Shown here one piece after another: positions 8,211-15,189 of a DNA stretch of 17,623 nucleotides. The notes under the pieces are model-generated. The model saw nothing but the letters and a program-made list of their open reading frames with translations, made no database searches and was not told the DNA's origin. The translations under genes and the position numbers were made by a program. The number at the start of each line of letters is the position of its first letter. Positions within the stretch are counted from its first letter, which is position 1. The DNA comes from Aquirhabdus sp. (lineage in GTDB: Bacteria; Pseudomonadota; Gammaproteobacteria; Pseudomonadales; Moraxellaceae), in contig JASLGO010000039.1 in the NCBI GenBank assembly GCA_030150135.1, forward strand, positions 1 to 17,623. Reading direction: 5' to 3'.

Positions 8211-8756
8211 ATGAAACATGCAACGATTGCAGTCTTGGCTCTAACTCTAATAGGATGTACGAGCGGTTATACTCAGTTTTACAAACCTGCCCCTGGCGCC
8301 ACTCCAGAAAAAATAGAAAAAGCTCGCATTGCTCCTCCACCAATAACTCCTCAAGTCGAATACTCTGGAATGCCTTTGATTTGGGAGAAATATGCTCAAC
8401 GTGGTTATGCCCCAATCGGTTCTTCTTCATTCAATAGTGATCGTAATGAATCAGATCAAAACGCTATCGCTCAGGGACAAGAAGTTGGTGCTGATCTCGT
8501 TGTAATTATCAATCCCCAATATACAGGCTCAGTAACAAGCCAAGTACCGATAACCACGCCGACCACAGAAACATCCTATTCTAACGAATCTGCCACTGCT
8601 TACGGCGCTAGAGGCTCAGTAACAGCTTACGGCAATTCGACAACTACAACATACGGTAGCAGAACTGACTATATTCCAATTACCACTAGTCGATATAATT
8701 ATGGAGCCGCTTATTTTATCAAGCGAAACTATCTTTTTGGGGCTAGCGCGACCTAA
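8211..8756 (+). CDS. Lipoprotein of unknown function (N-terminal part of a frameshifted gene)
   Basis: A 181-residue product starting at the ATG at 8211, with AAGGGG eight bases upstream. The signal peptide ends in the lipobox LIGC (residues 13-16), so Cys16 should be lipidated. A compact domain follows (GYAPIGSSSFNS, then an alternating QGQEVGADLVVIINPQYTG stretch). Next comes a Ser/Thr/Tyr/Gly-rich linker with repeated TAYG/TTYG units, ending in YNYGAAYFIKR. The pattern recalls unnamed gammaproteobacterial lipoproteins that carry a PDZ domain after this point. The reading frame stops at 8754-8756, and the expected PDZ domain continues in another frame (separate entry). The product therefore looks truncated. 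The longer frame opening at 8175 starts inside the terminator stem and is rejected. Function unknown. Confidence 0.75.
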   Translation: MKHATIAVLALTLIGCTSGYTQFYKPAPGATPEKIEKARIAPPPITPQVEYSGMPLIWEKYAQRGYAPIGSSSFNSDRNESDQNAIAQGQEVGADLVVIINPQYTGSVTSQVPITTPTTETSYSNESATAYGARGSVTAYGNSTTTTYGSRTDYIPITTSRYNYGAAYFIKRNYLFGASAT

Positions 8757-9001
8757 CCAATGAAGAAAGAAACGTAAATCAATCAAACAGCGGCGTGTAT
8801 GTCACATCTGTTGTCAACGATACGCCAGCATTCCGCAGCGACATTTTGACAGGCGATATTATTACAAAGATCAACGGACAAGTCATTTATGGTGTGCAGG
8901 CTGCTTCCGATATAATAAGTAATCATAAAGACCAAGAAATAACAATAACAATCAAACGCGGTGACCAAGTGATCGAAAAGAAGGTTAATCTCGGCAAATA
9001 A
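8747..9001 (+). pseudogene. Detached PDZ domain of the upstream lipoprotein gene
   Basis: Frame two reads DLTNEERNVNQSNSGVYV and continues through TPAF, ILTGDIITKINGQ and ITIKRGDQVIEKKV to a TAA at 8999-9001. GVYV is the carboxylate-binding loop, GDII-INGQ the central strand and TIKRG the last strand of a PDZ domain. The domain has no ATG of its own and no ribosome binding site near its only start-like codon (GTG at 8795). In-frame sequence continues upstream to 8747, immediately after a TAG (8744-8746). Removing two bases from the GCGCG run at 8746-8750 would join it to the lipoprotein as one 262-residue protein. It is therefore probably a broken gene or a sequence error, not an independent gene. 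Confidence 0.75.
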
Positions 9002-9031
9002 AAGACTAGCTATATACTCAAATGAGATAAA

Positions 9032-9428
9032 TTAAATCAACTTAATTGGCTGCGGGTGCTTTATCACCATAGCATCCGCAGTCAGCAACATACGATGAAA
9101 TGGATTTTTTGAATCATCAGCGCGTCGCTCACAACAACCTCAGAGCATTGCGACATTTGCATGTGATATACAAACACAACTTAATGGATACTGCATGTTC
9201 ACTGCCTATTGGCAACTTAATATAACCGTTATCAAATAAACCACGACGTAGCAATCACGCATTCACTCGAAAGTCATCGCGCCTCAAACTATGTTTAATA
9301 GCAATTTCCCACAAGCTTGCTGCACTACAAAACAATTAATTCTCAGAATTTCTTAATAAATCGTGCACCTCTACAGACAAACGCTCAGGATTTCCAGCCG
9401 CCCACAATAAAACATACGTATCGATCAC
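9032..9428 (-). pseudogene. Relic of a VapC-type PIN-domain toxin gene
   Basis: The minus strand from GTG at 9428 reads IDTYVLLWAAGNPERLS, then after an in-frame TAA (9336-9338) LFCSAASLWEIAIKHSL, then after a TGA (9255-9257) LLRRGLFDNGYIKLPIGSE. In order, these are the conserved segments of VapC PIN-domain ribonucleases: the first Asp in DT.VLLW, Glu in SLWEIAIK, and the LLRRGLLDNGY block. After about 75 bases of unmatched sequence with more stops, a different frame gives NPFHRM and LLTADAMVIKHPQPIKLI, ending at TAA 9032-9034. This is the family C terminus with the catalytic DPFDR changed to NPFHR and about ten residues missing. No functional toxin can be made. The motifs are recalled, not searched. 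Confidence 0.85.
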
Positions 9429-9663
9429 CACCAAAAAGACGTTCAATTTCAGCCTCTTCTATCCGATCAAAATCATCACGAACACTGATCTGATTCGCCA
9501 TAGAGCCTAAACGTTTCCTTTGATTACCTTCTGGCGCTGTCAAAGGAATAACTTTAACTAGCGGTTTTCCTGATTTTGCAATAACAAATGGCTCACCATT
9601 CGCCGCTTGCGCAACTAACTTAGACAAATTAGTTTTAGCATCCTAAGTATTGACAGTTTGTAT
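9385..9663 (-). pseudogene. Relic of a Phd/YefM-type antitoxin gene
   Basis: The antitoxin frame reads, from an ATA where the start codon should be (9663-9661), IQTVNT, a TAG stop (9645-9643), then DAKTNLSKLVAQAANGEPF and KPLVKVIPLTAPEGNQRKR to IERLFGGD. This is the usual Phd-type antitoxin order (MQTVNIHEAKTNLS...), whose N-terminal half binds DNA and whose C-terminal tail blocks the toxin. Start codon loss (ATG to ATA) and the stop remove the DNA-binding strand. At the other end the normal stop is lost and the frame runs on for about a dozen residues into the toxin relic. A shortened product from TTG at 9627 is conceivable but would lack the first strand. Its partner toxin relic overlaps it. 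Confidence 0.85.
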
Positions 9664-9725
9664 GGTTTTTCTTCATTAAACTAAATTTAATTAGTCTAGT
9701 TTATATATGATTGCAAATCACCCAA

Positions 9726-9768
9726 TTGCCCAAAACCTTTCAAATCAGTCTACAATAGCGGACTGATT
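9726..9768 (+). promoter_or_regulatory. ilvA promoter with overlapping palindrome
   Basis: A -10 candidate TACAAT (9751-9756) lies 37 bases before the ilvA ATG, with a weak TTGCCC (9726-9731) at 19-base spacing. A perfect inverted repeat, AATCAGTC (9743-9750) and GACTGATT (9761-9768) separated by ten bases, brackets the -10. That is where a repressor would sit; alternatively the transcript could form a 5' hairpin. No leader peptide rich in branched-chain codons was seen. Confidence 0.5.
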
Positions 9769-9793
9769 TATCTCATTCAAAAACAGGTTTGAC

Positions 9794-11329
9794 ATGCTGG
9801 CACACTGGGTAAGACGCATCCTCCAAGCAACAGTTTACGACGTTGCAATCGAAACACCGCTCGACAAAGCACCACGCCTCTCCTCACGTTTCAATAACAA
9901 TATTTTGATGAAACGCGAAGACTTGCAGCCCGTGTTTTCGTTCAAACTTCGCGGTGCGTATAACCGAATTAGCCAATTGACAGCCGAAGAACGCGCACGT
10001 GGCGTCATTACCGCATCAGCTGGCAACCACGCTCAAGGTGTAGCCTACTCAGGTCAGAAACTCGGTATCGACACGCTCATCGTCATGCCACAAACCACAC
10101 CAGACATTAAAGTCAGTGCGGTAAAACGATTAGGCGGCACAGTTGCACTTCATGGCGATAATTTCGATGAAGCCTATCGCTATGCCCTGCTCCGCGCTGA
10201 ACAAGAAAATCGCGTGTATATTCCACCATTTGACGACGAACTCGTCATTGCGGGTCAAGGCACGATTGCCATGGAACTCCTGCGCCAATGCCGTGAACTC
10301 GACTATGTATTCGTTGCAGCAGGTGGCGGTGGTTTAGTCGCTGGTGTCGCCGCATACCTCGGCGAAGTTGCACCCCATATCAAAGTCATCGCGGTTGAAT
10401 CCGACGAATCCGCATGCTTGAAATTGGCACTCGATACAGGTGTCCGTGGCATATTGCCGCAAGTTGGGATTTTTGCCGATGGCGTCGCGGTTGCTCAAAT
10501 TGGTGAGCTGCCGCTGCAAGTCGTGCAATTGCCTAAATCCGACGGCTCAGGCCCCGTACTTGAACACGATGTCGTTACATGTAGCACTGATGAGATCTGT
10601 GCAGCAGTAAAAGATGTCTTCGAAGAAAACCGCAGCATCGTTGAACCTGCTGGTGCACTCGCCGTTGCAGGTATGAAAAAATTCATTGAACAACATGGCA
10701 TTACCAACAAAAACATCGCGGCAATCGTCAGCGGTGCGAACATGAACTTTGATCGCCTTCGCTACATTTCCGAGCGTACCGAGCTCGGCGAAGGACGCGA
10801 AGCGATTTTTGCAGTGAATATTCCTGAGCGTACGGGCGCATTCTTAGAGTTCTGCCGCGCCTTACAAGGTCGTGCAATCACTGAATTTAACTATCGCTAT
10901 AACGGTAACTCATTGGCGCAAGTCTTTGTCGGGATTGGGCTCAAAAACGGCATGGTTGAACGCCAAGAAATCCACGATAACTTGAGCAAAAAAGGCTACA
11001 GCGTTGACGACTTATCCGATGATGAAATTGCCAAGCTGCATATCCGTCACTTGATTGGTGGTCACGCTGGGTTAAGTGACGAACGTCTGTTCCGCTATGA
11101 GTTCCCAGAGCGCCCAAGCGCACTCCTCTCATTCTTGGAAAAATTAGGACAGGATTTGAATATCTCATTATTCCACTATCGCAATCATGGGGCAGCGAAT
11201 GGCAGTGTGCTGGTTGGCTTGCAGACTGGTTCGCATACTGATGCGGAACTGACCAAAATCCTTGATGGCATTGGTTATCCATATAGTGATATTACTGATA
11301 ATGTCGGTTATCGTCTGTTCTTGAAGTAA
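9794..11329 (+). CDS. ilvA: Threonine ammonia-lyase, biosynthetic (threonine dehydratase)
   Basis: A 511-residue PLP enzyme that deaminates threonine to 2-oxobutyrate, the committed step of isoleucine synthesis. Lys51 in FSFKLRGAYN forms the Schiff base, SAGNHAQG (75-82) contacts the cofactor ring region, and AGGGGLVAG (176-184) holds the PLP phosphate. The C-terminal third (about 335-511) contains two ACT-like regulatory modules, with LSDDEIAKLHIRHLIGG between them and ISLFHYRNHG in the second, so feedback inhibition by isoleucine is expected. The length equals the biosynthetic form (E. coli IlvA 514) and not the short catabolic TdcB. The ATG at 9794 is preceded by AGGT. The gene stands alone, away from other ilv genes. 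Confidence 0.97.
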   Translation: MLAHWVRRILQATVYDVAIETPLDKAPRLSSRFNNNILMKREDLQPVFSFKLRGAYNRISQLTAEERARGVITASAGNHAQGVAYSGQKLGIDTLIVMPQTTPDIKVSAVKRLGGTVALHGDNFDEAYRYALLRAEQENRVYIPPFDDELVIAGQGTIAMELLRQCRELDYVFVAAGGGGLVAGVAAYLGEVAPHIKVIAVESDESACLKLALDTGVRGILPQVGIFADGVAVAQIGELPLQVVQLPKSDGSGPVLEHDVVTCSTDEICAAVKDVFEENRSIVEPAGALAVAGMKKFIEQHGITNKNIAAIVSGANMNFDRLRYISERTELGEGREAIFAVNIPERTGAFLEFCRALQGRAITEFNYRYNGNSLAQVFVGIGLKNGMVERQEIHDNLSKKGYSVDDLSDDEIAKLHIRHLIGGHAGLSDERLFRYEFPERPSALLSFLEKLGQDLNISLFHYRNHGAANGSVLVGLQTGSHTDAELTKILDGIGYPYSDITDNVGYRLFLK

Positions 11330-11343
11330 TGTTCGGCGAAATT

Positions 11344-11409
11344 AGGAGGGGTTTAGAACCCGCGCCTACAAAATATTCAATTGTAGGGGCAGGTTCCAAA
11401 TCTGCCCTT
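11344..11409. repeat. Pair of inverted REP-like elements after ilvA
   Basis: Two related 28-29 base units face each other across a nine-base AT spacer (11344-11371 and 11381-11409). Aligned tail to tail they agree at about 20 of 28 positions, starting with TTGTAGG. Each unit is itself a hairpin: GGGTT/AACCC in the left unit and GGGCAG/CTGCCC in the right. Two inverted REP units in a gap are a BIME-like arrangement. The right-hand hairpin may serve as an ilvA terminator, though no T-run follows. Confidence 0.65.
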
Positions 11410-11526
11410 AAATAATTCATGCCTATTTTTTCAACCAAACTGTTGCATTTTTATTCGCAAGTAAAGCGATTTTAATCAAAACCAGTTATCATACACGCCT
11501 CTTTTAATTAGCTTGGATTGACTCGC

Positions 11527-12009
11527 ATGTCCACCATTCAAAATGATTCAGTAGTGAACTTTCACTACACCCTAACTAACGCAGCTGGTGATGTGCTCGA
11601 CAAATCACAAGGCGAGCCATTGGCATACCTGCATGGCGCACATAACATTGTTCCAGGTTTAGAAAATGCGCTGACTGGCAAACAAGTTGGCGATAAATTC
11701 AAAGTGACTGTTGAACCTTCAGAGGCTTATGGCGAATACCAAGCTGAACTCGTTCAAGAAGTTCCACGTAATATGTTCCAAGGCGTAGACGAAATCCAAG
11801 TCGGTATGCAATTCCAAGCACAAACTGATGACGGTGTACAAGTTGTCACTGTTAAAGACGTCACTTCAGAAATCGTAGTTGTTGATGCAAACCATCCATT
11901 GGCTGGTCAAGCACTGACATTTGAAGTTGAAGTCGCAGCTATTCGTGCAGCAACTAAAGAAGAGCTTGAACATGGTCATGTACACGGTGCAGGTGGCCAC
12001 CACCACTAA
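11527..12009 (+). CDS. slyD: FKBP-type peptidyl-prolyl isomerase, SlyD-like
   Basis: A 160-residue cytoplasmic prolyl isomerase and chaperone. The FKBP half is split (about residues 1-70 and 123-140) by an insert-in-flap domain (about 71-122), the SlyD arrangement. Family features are YLHGAHNIVPGLENAL, the GDKFKVTVEPSEAYG turn and DANHPLAGQALTFEVEV. The tail HGHVHGAGGHHH has six His in twelve residues and probably binds nickel or zinc; it is much shorter than the E. coli SlyD tail (196 aa in total). The ATG at 11527 aligns with the family start; an in-frame TTG at 11518 adds three residues and is less likely. The gene is monocistronic, ending at a strong terminator. FkpB is an alternative name but lacks the His tail. 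Confidence 0.93.
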   Translation: MSTIQNDSVVNFHYTLTNAAGDVLDKSQGEPLAYLHGAHNIVPGLENALTGKQVGDKFKVTVEPSEAYGEYQAELVQEVPRNMFQGVDEIQVGMQFQAQTDDGVQVVTVKDVTSEIVVVDANHPLAGQALTFEVEVAAIRAATKEELEHGHVHGAGGHHH

Positions 12010-12028
12010 GCGATCATTTTGCTGATAT

Positions 12029-12058
12029 AAAAAACCGCTGATTCGTCAGCGGTTTTTT
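12029..12058. terminator. Strong bidirectional terminator after slyD
   Basis: A6 then CCGCTGA (12035-12041), a TTCG tetraloop, TCAGCGG (12046-12052) and T6. The stem can extend through the A and T runs. It works in both directions, so it can also stop transcripts from the comEA-like gene on the other strand. Confidence 0.93.
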
Positions 12059-12081
12059 GTTACCTTTTGCTCACGCCATAG

Positions 12082-12143
12082 ATCACTGAGCCTGTCGAAG
12101 TGGTTTATTCGAAATCACCGCACATTTCGACACGCTTAATGAG
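12082..12143. repeat. Interspersed repeat of the CACTGAGCCTGTCGAAGTG type
   Basis: The left arm at 12082-12102 contains CACTGAGCCTGTCGAAGTG. The right arm at 12123-12143 is its inverted, decayed partner; reverse-complemented, it agrees at 16 of 21 positions, with a 20-base loop. This core is a motif I recognise as widely dispersed in intergenic regions of many proteobacteria. It lies between two convergent genes, a usual site for such repeats. Confidence 0.65.
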
Positions 12144-12162
12144 CTACGTAGCCCATAAAAAA

Positions 12163-12618
12163 CTACAACGTCACATGTGCTCTCAATTTATCAAGTGTCG
12201 CAGCGCCAATACCCTTCACTTGTCGTAAATCATCCACTGATTGAAACCCGCCATGTTGCTGACGATATTCAGCGATTGCACGCGCTTTAGACGGACCTAT
12301 TCCAGGTAAAGCAACTAACTCGGTTTCCGAAGCACTGTTGATATTTACGGTTCCAGTCTCATTTTCTTTCTTTGAATGCCGCGAACTTTTGGCTGAAGTT
12401 GATGAAGAGACTGAAGGTGCTACAGACTGTACTTGCACAGAACCATTACTAGGACGACTATATGGACCATAGCGTACAGGCGACGTGGATAGCATTGGGT
12501 TATTAACAATACTCTGTTCAGCTTGAACAGATGAATTTCCAATGAGAAAAATAAAAACTGTACTGAAAATGATTTTTTGAACGAAAGTGAAAAAATTTAC
12601 CGCATGTTTCTTATTCAT
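12163..12618 (-). CDS. ComEA-like helix-hairpin-helix DNA-binding protein
   Basis: A 151-residue exported protein. Residues 1-33 form a signal peptide or anchor (basic start, hydrophobic core about 15-28, VQA before the likely cut). Residues 34-87 are a Ser/Pro/Asn-rich linker. Residues 88-151 are a ComEA domain: VNINSASETELVALPGIG, then a second hairpin at KGIG (135-138). The tandem hairpins PGIG (105-108) and KGIG bind the DNA backbone without sequence preference. ComEA pulls incoming DNA through the outer membrane during natural transformation, which would fit a Moraxellaceae host. No other competence gene is in the window, so that role is inferred. ATG at 12618 with GGA about seven bases upstream. 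Confidence 0.85.
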   Translation of the reverse strand: MNKKHAVNFFTFVQKIIFSTVFIFLIGNSSVQAEQSIVNNPMLSTSPVRYGPYSRPSNGSVQVQSVAPSVSSSTSAKSSRHSKKENETGTVNINSASETELVALPGIGPSKARAIAEYRQQHGGFQSVDDLRQVKGIGAATLDKLRAHVTL

Positions 12619-12685
12619 TATGAATCCAAGATTTTTAAATTAAAAAGCTAAAACCAACAAACCAAAACTAACAGGCAGAAACTAA

Positions 12686-12717
12686 AGCGACTCCCCTTTT
12701 CATCAAGAAGAGTCGCT
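12686..12717 (-). terminator. Probable terminator hairpin after the MaoC gene
   Basis: AGCGACTC (12686-12693) pairs perfectly with GAGTCGCT (12710-12717) about 30 bases past the MaoC-family stop codon. The T-tract on the minus strand is short and broken (TTTAGTTTC), so the strength is uncertain; on the plus strand GTTTTT follows. Confidence 0.6.
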
Positions 12718-12746
12718 GTTTTTACTGATAAAAATTGAGCGAGAAA

Positions 12747-13619
12747 TTAACGCGCTTCAAGCGTACCAAACAGATGTGGCTTGCCATCTTTTACACCAGT
12801 CAGCTCAAAAGTGGTTTTTTTACCAACTTTCTGTGCTTGCAGATGTACTTTATTAGGCAAGAATACAGGCAATTTGAATTGAACATCCAAGAAGTATGCT
12901 GGTGGCAACTCACCTAATGCCGCAACAGAACGTGCTTTTGTCCACATGCCATGCGCAATTGCACGTTTGAAACCAAATGCTTTTGCAGTGACTGCATGAA
13001 TATGAATAAAGTTAAAGTCACCACTAACCAACGCATAACGACGACCTAAATCTTCTGGCAAATCGAAATCAACATTCAGATCACCCGCTTTAGGCTCTAA
13101 TCGTGACTCTTTTTTATCGCTCTTCGGAACAACGCCTTCTGATTTACCGCGCGCTAGATACGTTGAAACACTTTCCCAAACCACTTCACCACGTACTTTT
13201 GCAGTATTAATGAAAGTAAATAGCTTACCTTTTTCATGTGGTGTGATTTCACCAAAACGAACTGACAGTGCAATCGTATCTGATGCATTCACAGGTTTGA
13301 ATTGTTCAACTGTATTACGGATATGCACAATGCCTAAAATCGCAAACGGAAAGTCTTCACCGACCATTAATGATAATTGTAGTGGCATCGACAAAATGCC
13401 TAAGTACAACGGAGGCAAGATATCTGAATCTGGATAACCACAAATTTTGTTATATGAAGCCAGATGCTTACGATCAATTTTGACCGCATCTACGCTGTAT
13501 TCTGCTTGTGGCAATGTTTTAAAGTGATTTTTTTTGAGTGTGCTCAAAGCAACTTTAGCAAATATACCTAAAGGCTTTGGAATCGATTGGAACGAACGAT
13601 TTGGCATGATGATGCTCAT
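12747..13619 (-). CDS. MaoC-family (R)-3-hydroxyacyl dehydratase/hydratase, HtdX-like
   Basis: A 290-residue double hot-dog protein expected to interconvert (R)-3-hydroxyacyl and trans-2-enoyl thioesters. The C-terminal half holds the hydratase-2 motif SGDFNFIH with Asp201 and His206 as the catalytic pair, followed by AIAHGMW. The N-terminal half (about 40-160) is a degenerate hot dog supplying the acyl tunnel. It lies downstream of the FabG4-like ketoreductase on the same strand and near a divergent thiolase, the order seen in M. tuberculosis htdX-fabG4-fadA2. A terminator sits between it and the ketoreductase, so it may have its own promoter. Start uncertain: ATGs at 13619 and 13607 both lack a clear ribosome binding site. 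The actual acyl chain length is not visible. Confidence 0.88.
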   Translation of the reverse strand: MSIIMPNRSFQSIPKPLGIFAKVALSTLKKNHFKTLPQAEYSVDAVKIDRKHLASYNKICGYPDSDILPPLYLGILSMPLQLSLMVGEDFPFAILGIVHIRNTVEQFKPVNASDTIALSVRFGEITPHEKGKLFTFINTAKVRGEVVWESVSTYLARGKSEGVVPKSDKKESRLEPKAGDLNVDFDLPEDLGRRYALVSGDFNFIHIHAVTAKAFGFKRAIAHGMWTKARSVAALGELPPAYFLDVQFKLPVFLPNKVHLQAQKVGKKTTFELTGVKDGKPHLFGTLEAR

Positions 13620-13713
13620 TAATTGAAGTTGGTTTTAAAACACAAAACTATTTTTTGGTACTAAATTAATTTGTGAGACATGACAAACTTTTAGTGAAAT
13701 CTCACGAACCTAT

Positions 13714-13750
13714 CAAAAAAATGCCGCACAATTAAAGCACGGCATTTTTT
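13714..13750 (-). terminator. Rho-independent terminator after the FabG4-like gene
   Basis: In the minus-strand sense, TGCCGTGC (13744-13737) pairs with GTGCGGCA (13729-13722) using two G-U pairs and a seven-base AT loop, followed by seven T. It lies about 50 bases after the ketoreductase stop and ahead of the MaoC gene. The complementary A-run makes it nearly symmetrical. Confidence 0.85.
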
Positions 13751-13797
13751 CTAACTCAATGACATTAATCAACACTGTCAATTGTTATGTAACAGTA

Positions 13798-15189
13798 TTA
13801 TGCGCCGAGCAAACTCTGACCACAGACACGGATAATGTTACCGTTCACACCACCTGATGCAGGGCTTGCGAACCAAGCAATAGCTTCTGCAACATCCACA
13901 GGTTGACCACCTTGTGCCATAGAGTTCATACGACGACCTGCTTCACGAATTTGTAACGGAATCGCTGCGGTCATTGCAGTTTCGATGAAGCCTGGTGCAA
14001 CTGCGTTGATGGTGATGCCTTTTTTCAGAACTGGCGCAGTCGCTTGAACCAGACCGATCACGCCCGCTTTTGATGCTGCGTAGTTAGTTTGACCCAAGTT
14101 ACCAGCGATACCGCTGATTGACGATACGCAGATAATACGCGCGTTATCGTTGAATGCTTCGTTTTCTAACAAATAGTCGTTAATGCGTTCTGCGCTAGAC
14201 AGGTTGATGTTAATGACGAGATTCCACATAGAATCTTTCATGTTTGCCAACATTTTGTCGCGTGTTACACCAGCATTGTGGACGAGAACGTCCAAGCCAC
14301 CGCGATTTTGTGCAAATGCAGCAATTTTTTCGCCTGCATCAGCAGCAGTGATGTCTTCCATCAACACGCTACCACCGATCTCACCTGCAACACGAGCCAA
14401 ATCAGCTTCTTGTTGTGGCACGTCTAAGCAAATCACATGTGCGCCGTCGCGTGCCAGAGTACGCGCAATCGCTTCACCGATACCACGGCTTGCGCCAGTA
14501 ACCAGAGCTGTTTTGCCTGTCAATGGTTTTGCCCAATTGACAGAAACTGCTTTGCCTTTAGTGACACGAGCAACTTGACCTGATACATAAGCAGATTTAG
14601 CTGACAAGAAGAAACGTAATGTTGATTCCAAGTTACCTTCAGCGCCTTTGCCAACATAAACGAGTTGTGCCGCAACACCTTTTTTGAATTCTTTACCTAC
14701 TGATTTTACAAAACCTTCCAAAGCACGTTGTGCAGTCGCTTCTTTTGGTGTTGCAGCGTCTGATGGTGTACGACCCACAATCACCACACGACCAGATGCA
14801 AGCAATTGACGTGCGATTGGGCTGAAGAAGTTATACAATTCAATCAATTCTTCTGAGCTTTTGATTCCTGATGCATCAAAGACAAATGCTTTAAAACGTG
14901 CTTCTTTGTCGCCACTGTTAAATGCACGCACGTTTAAGCCTGACTTCGCAGCAGTTTGCTGTAGTTCAGGATTGTTGCCTGCATAAGTATCAGCATGAAT
15001 ACTTGCCAATGCATCGCTGATCGCGCCAGTTAAAGTCGAACCAGCCGCTGCACCAAATAACACTGCGCCATTGATCAAAGGCTTAGACGCATCAAAACGA
15101 TCTAAAATCAACGGTGTTGGTAAACCTAAGTTTTTAACAACAAGTTGGCCAAATGCAGAATTTGCAAAAGATTGATAATGGTCACTCAT
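13798..15189 (-). CDS. Two-domain 3-oxoacyl reductase, FabG4-like (high-molecular-weight SDR)
   Basis: A 463-residue NAD(P)H-dependent reductase of 3-oxoacyl thioesters. Residues 1-220 form a degenerate, flavodoxin-like N-terminal domain without a nucleotide motif. Residues 222-463 form a complete short-chain dehydrogenase: TGASRGIG (231-238), NAG (305-307), Ser357 in VSSISG, Tyr370 and Lys374 in YAASK, and PGFIETAM. FabG is about 245 residues, so the length matches the FabG4 (Rv0242c) type, which acts on CoA substrates in M. tuberculosis. The ATG at 15189 is preceded by GAGAG six bases upstream. It diverges from the thiolase and precedes the MaoC dehydratase. The end product of this module is inferred, not shown. 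Confidence 0.93.
   Translation of the reverse strand: MSDHYQSFANSAFGQLVVKNLGLPTPLILDRFDASKPLINGAVLFGAAAGSTLTGAISDALASIHADTYAGNNPELQQTAAKSGLNVRAFNSGDKEARFKAFVFDASGIKSSEELIELYNFFSPIARQLLASGRVVIVGRTPSDAATPKEATAQRALEGFVKSVGKEFKKGVAAQLVYVGKGAEGNLESTLRFFLSAKSAYVSGQVARVTKGKAVSVNWAKPLTGKTALVTGASRGIGEAIARTLARDGAHVICLDVPQQEADLARVAGEIGGSVLMEDITAADAGEKIAAFAQNRGGLDVLVHNAGVTRDKMLANMKDSMWNLVININLSSAERINDYLLENEAFNDNARIICVSSISGIAGNLGQTNYAASKAGVIGLVQATAPVLKKGITINAVAPGFIETAMTAAIPLQIREAGRRMNSMAQGGQPVDVAEAIAWFASPASGGVNGNIIRVCGQSLLGA

Noticed and set aside
8734..8742. TTTTTGGGG run as a programmed -1 frameshift site joining the lipoprotein to its PDZ domain
   Set aside because: The frame entered by slipping there meets a TAG at 8744-8746 at once, and the heptamer does not fit the X XXY YYZ rule. 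The break must lie after 8744.
9050..9081. 11-base hairpin with a ten-base loop that looked like a terminator or small structured RNA
   Set aside because: Both arms fall within the C-terminal codons of the VapC relic (LLTADAMVIKHPQP) and no T-run follows, so it is best explained as an accident of former coding sequence.
14183..14578. 131-codon plus-strand frame opposite the ketoreductase
   Set aside because: It is antisense to the conserved nucleotide-binding region of the reductase, with no start signal.
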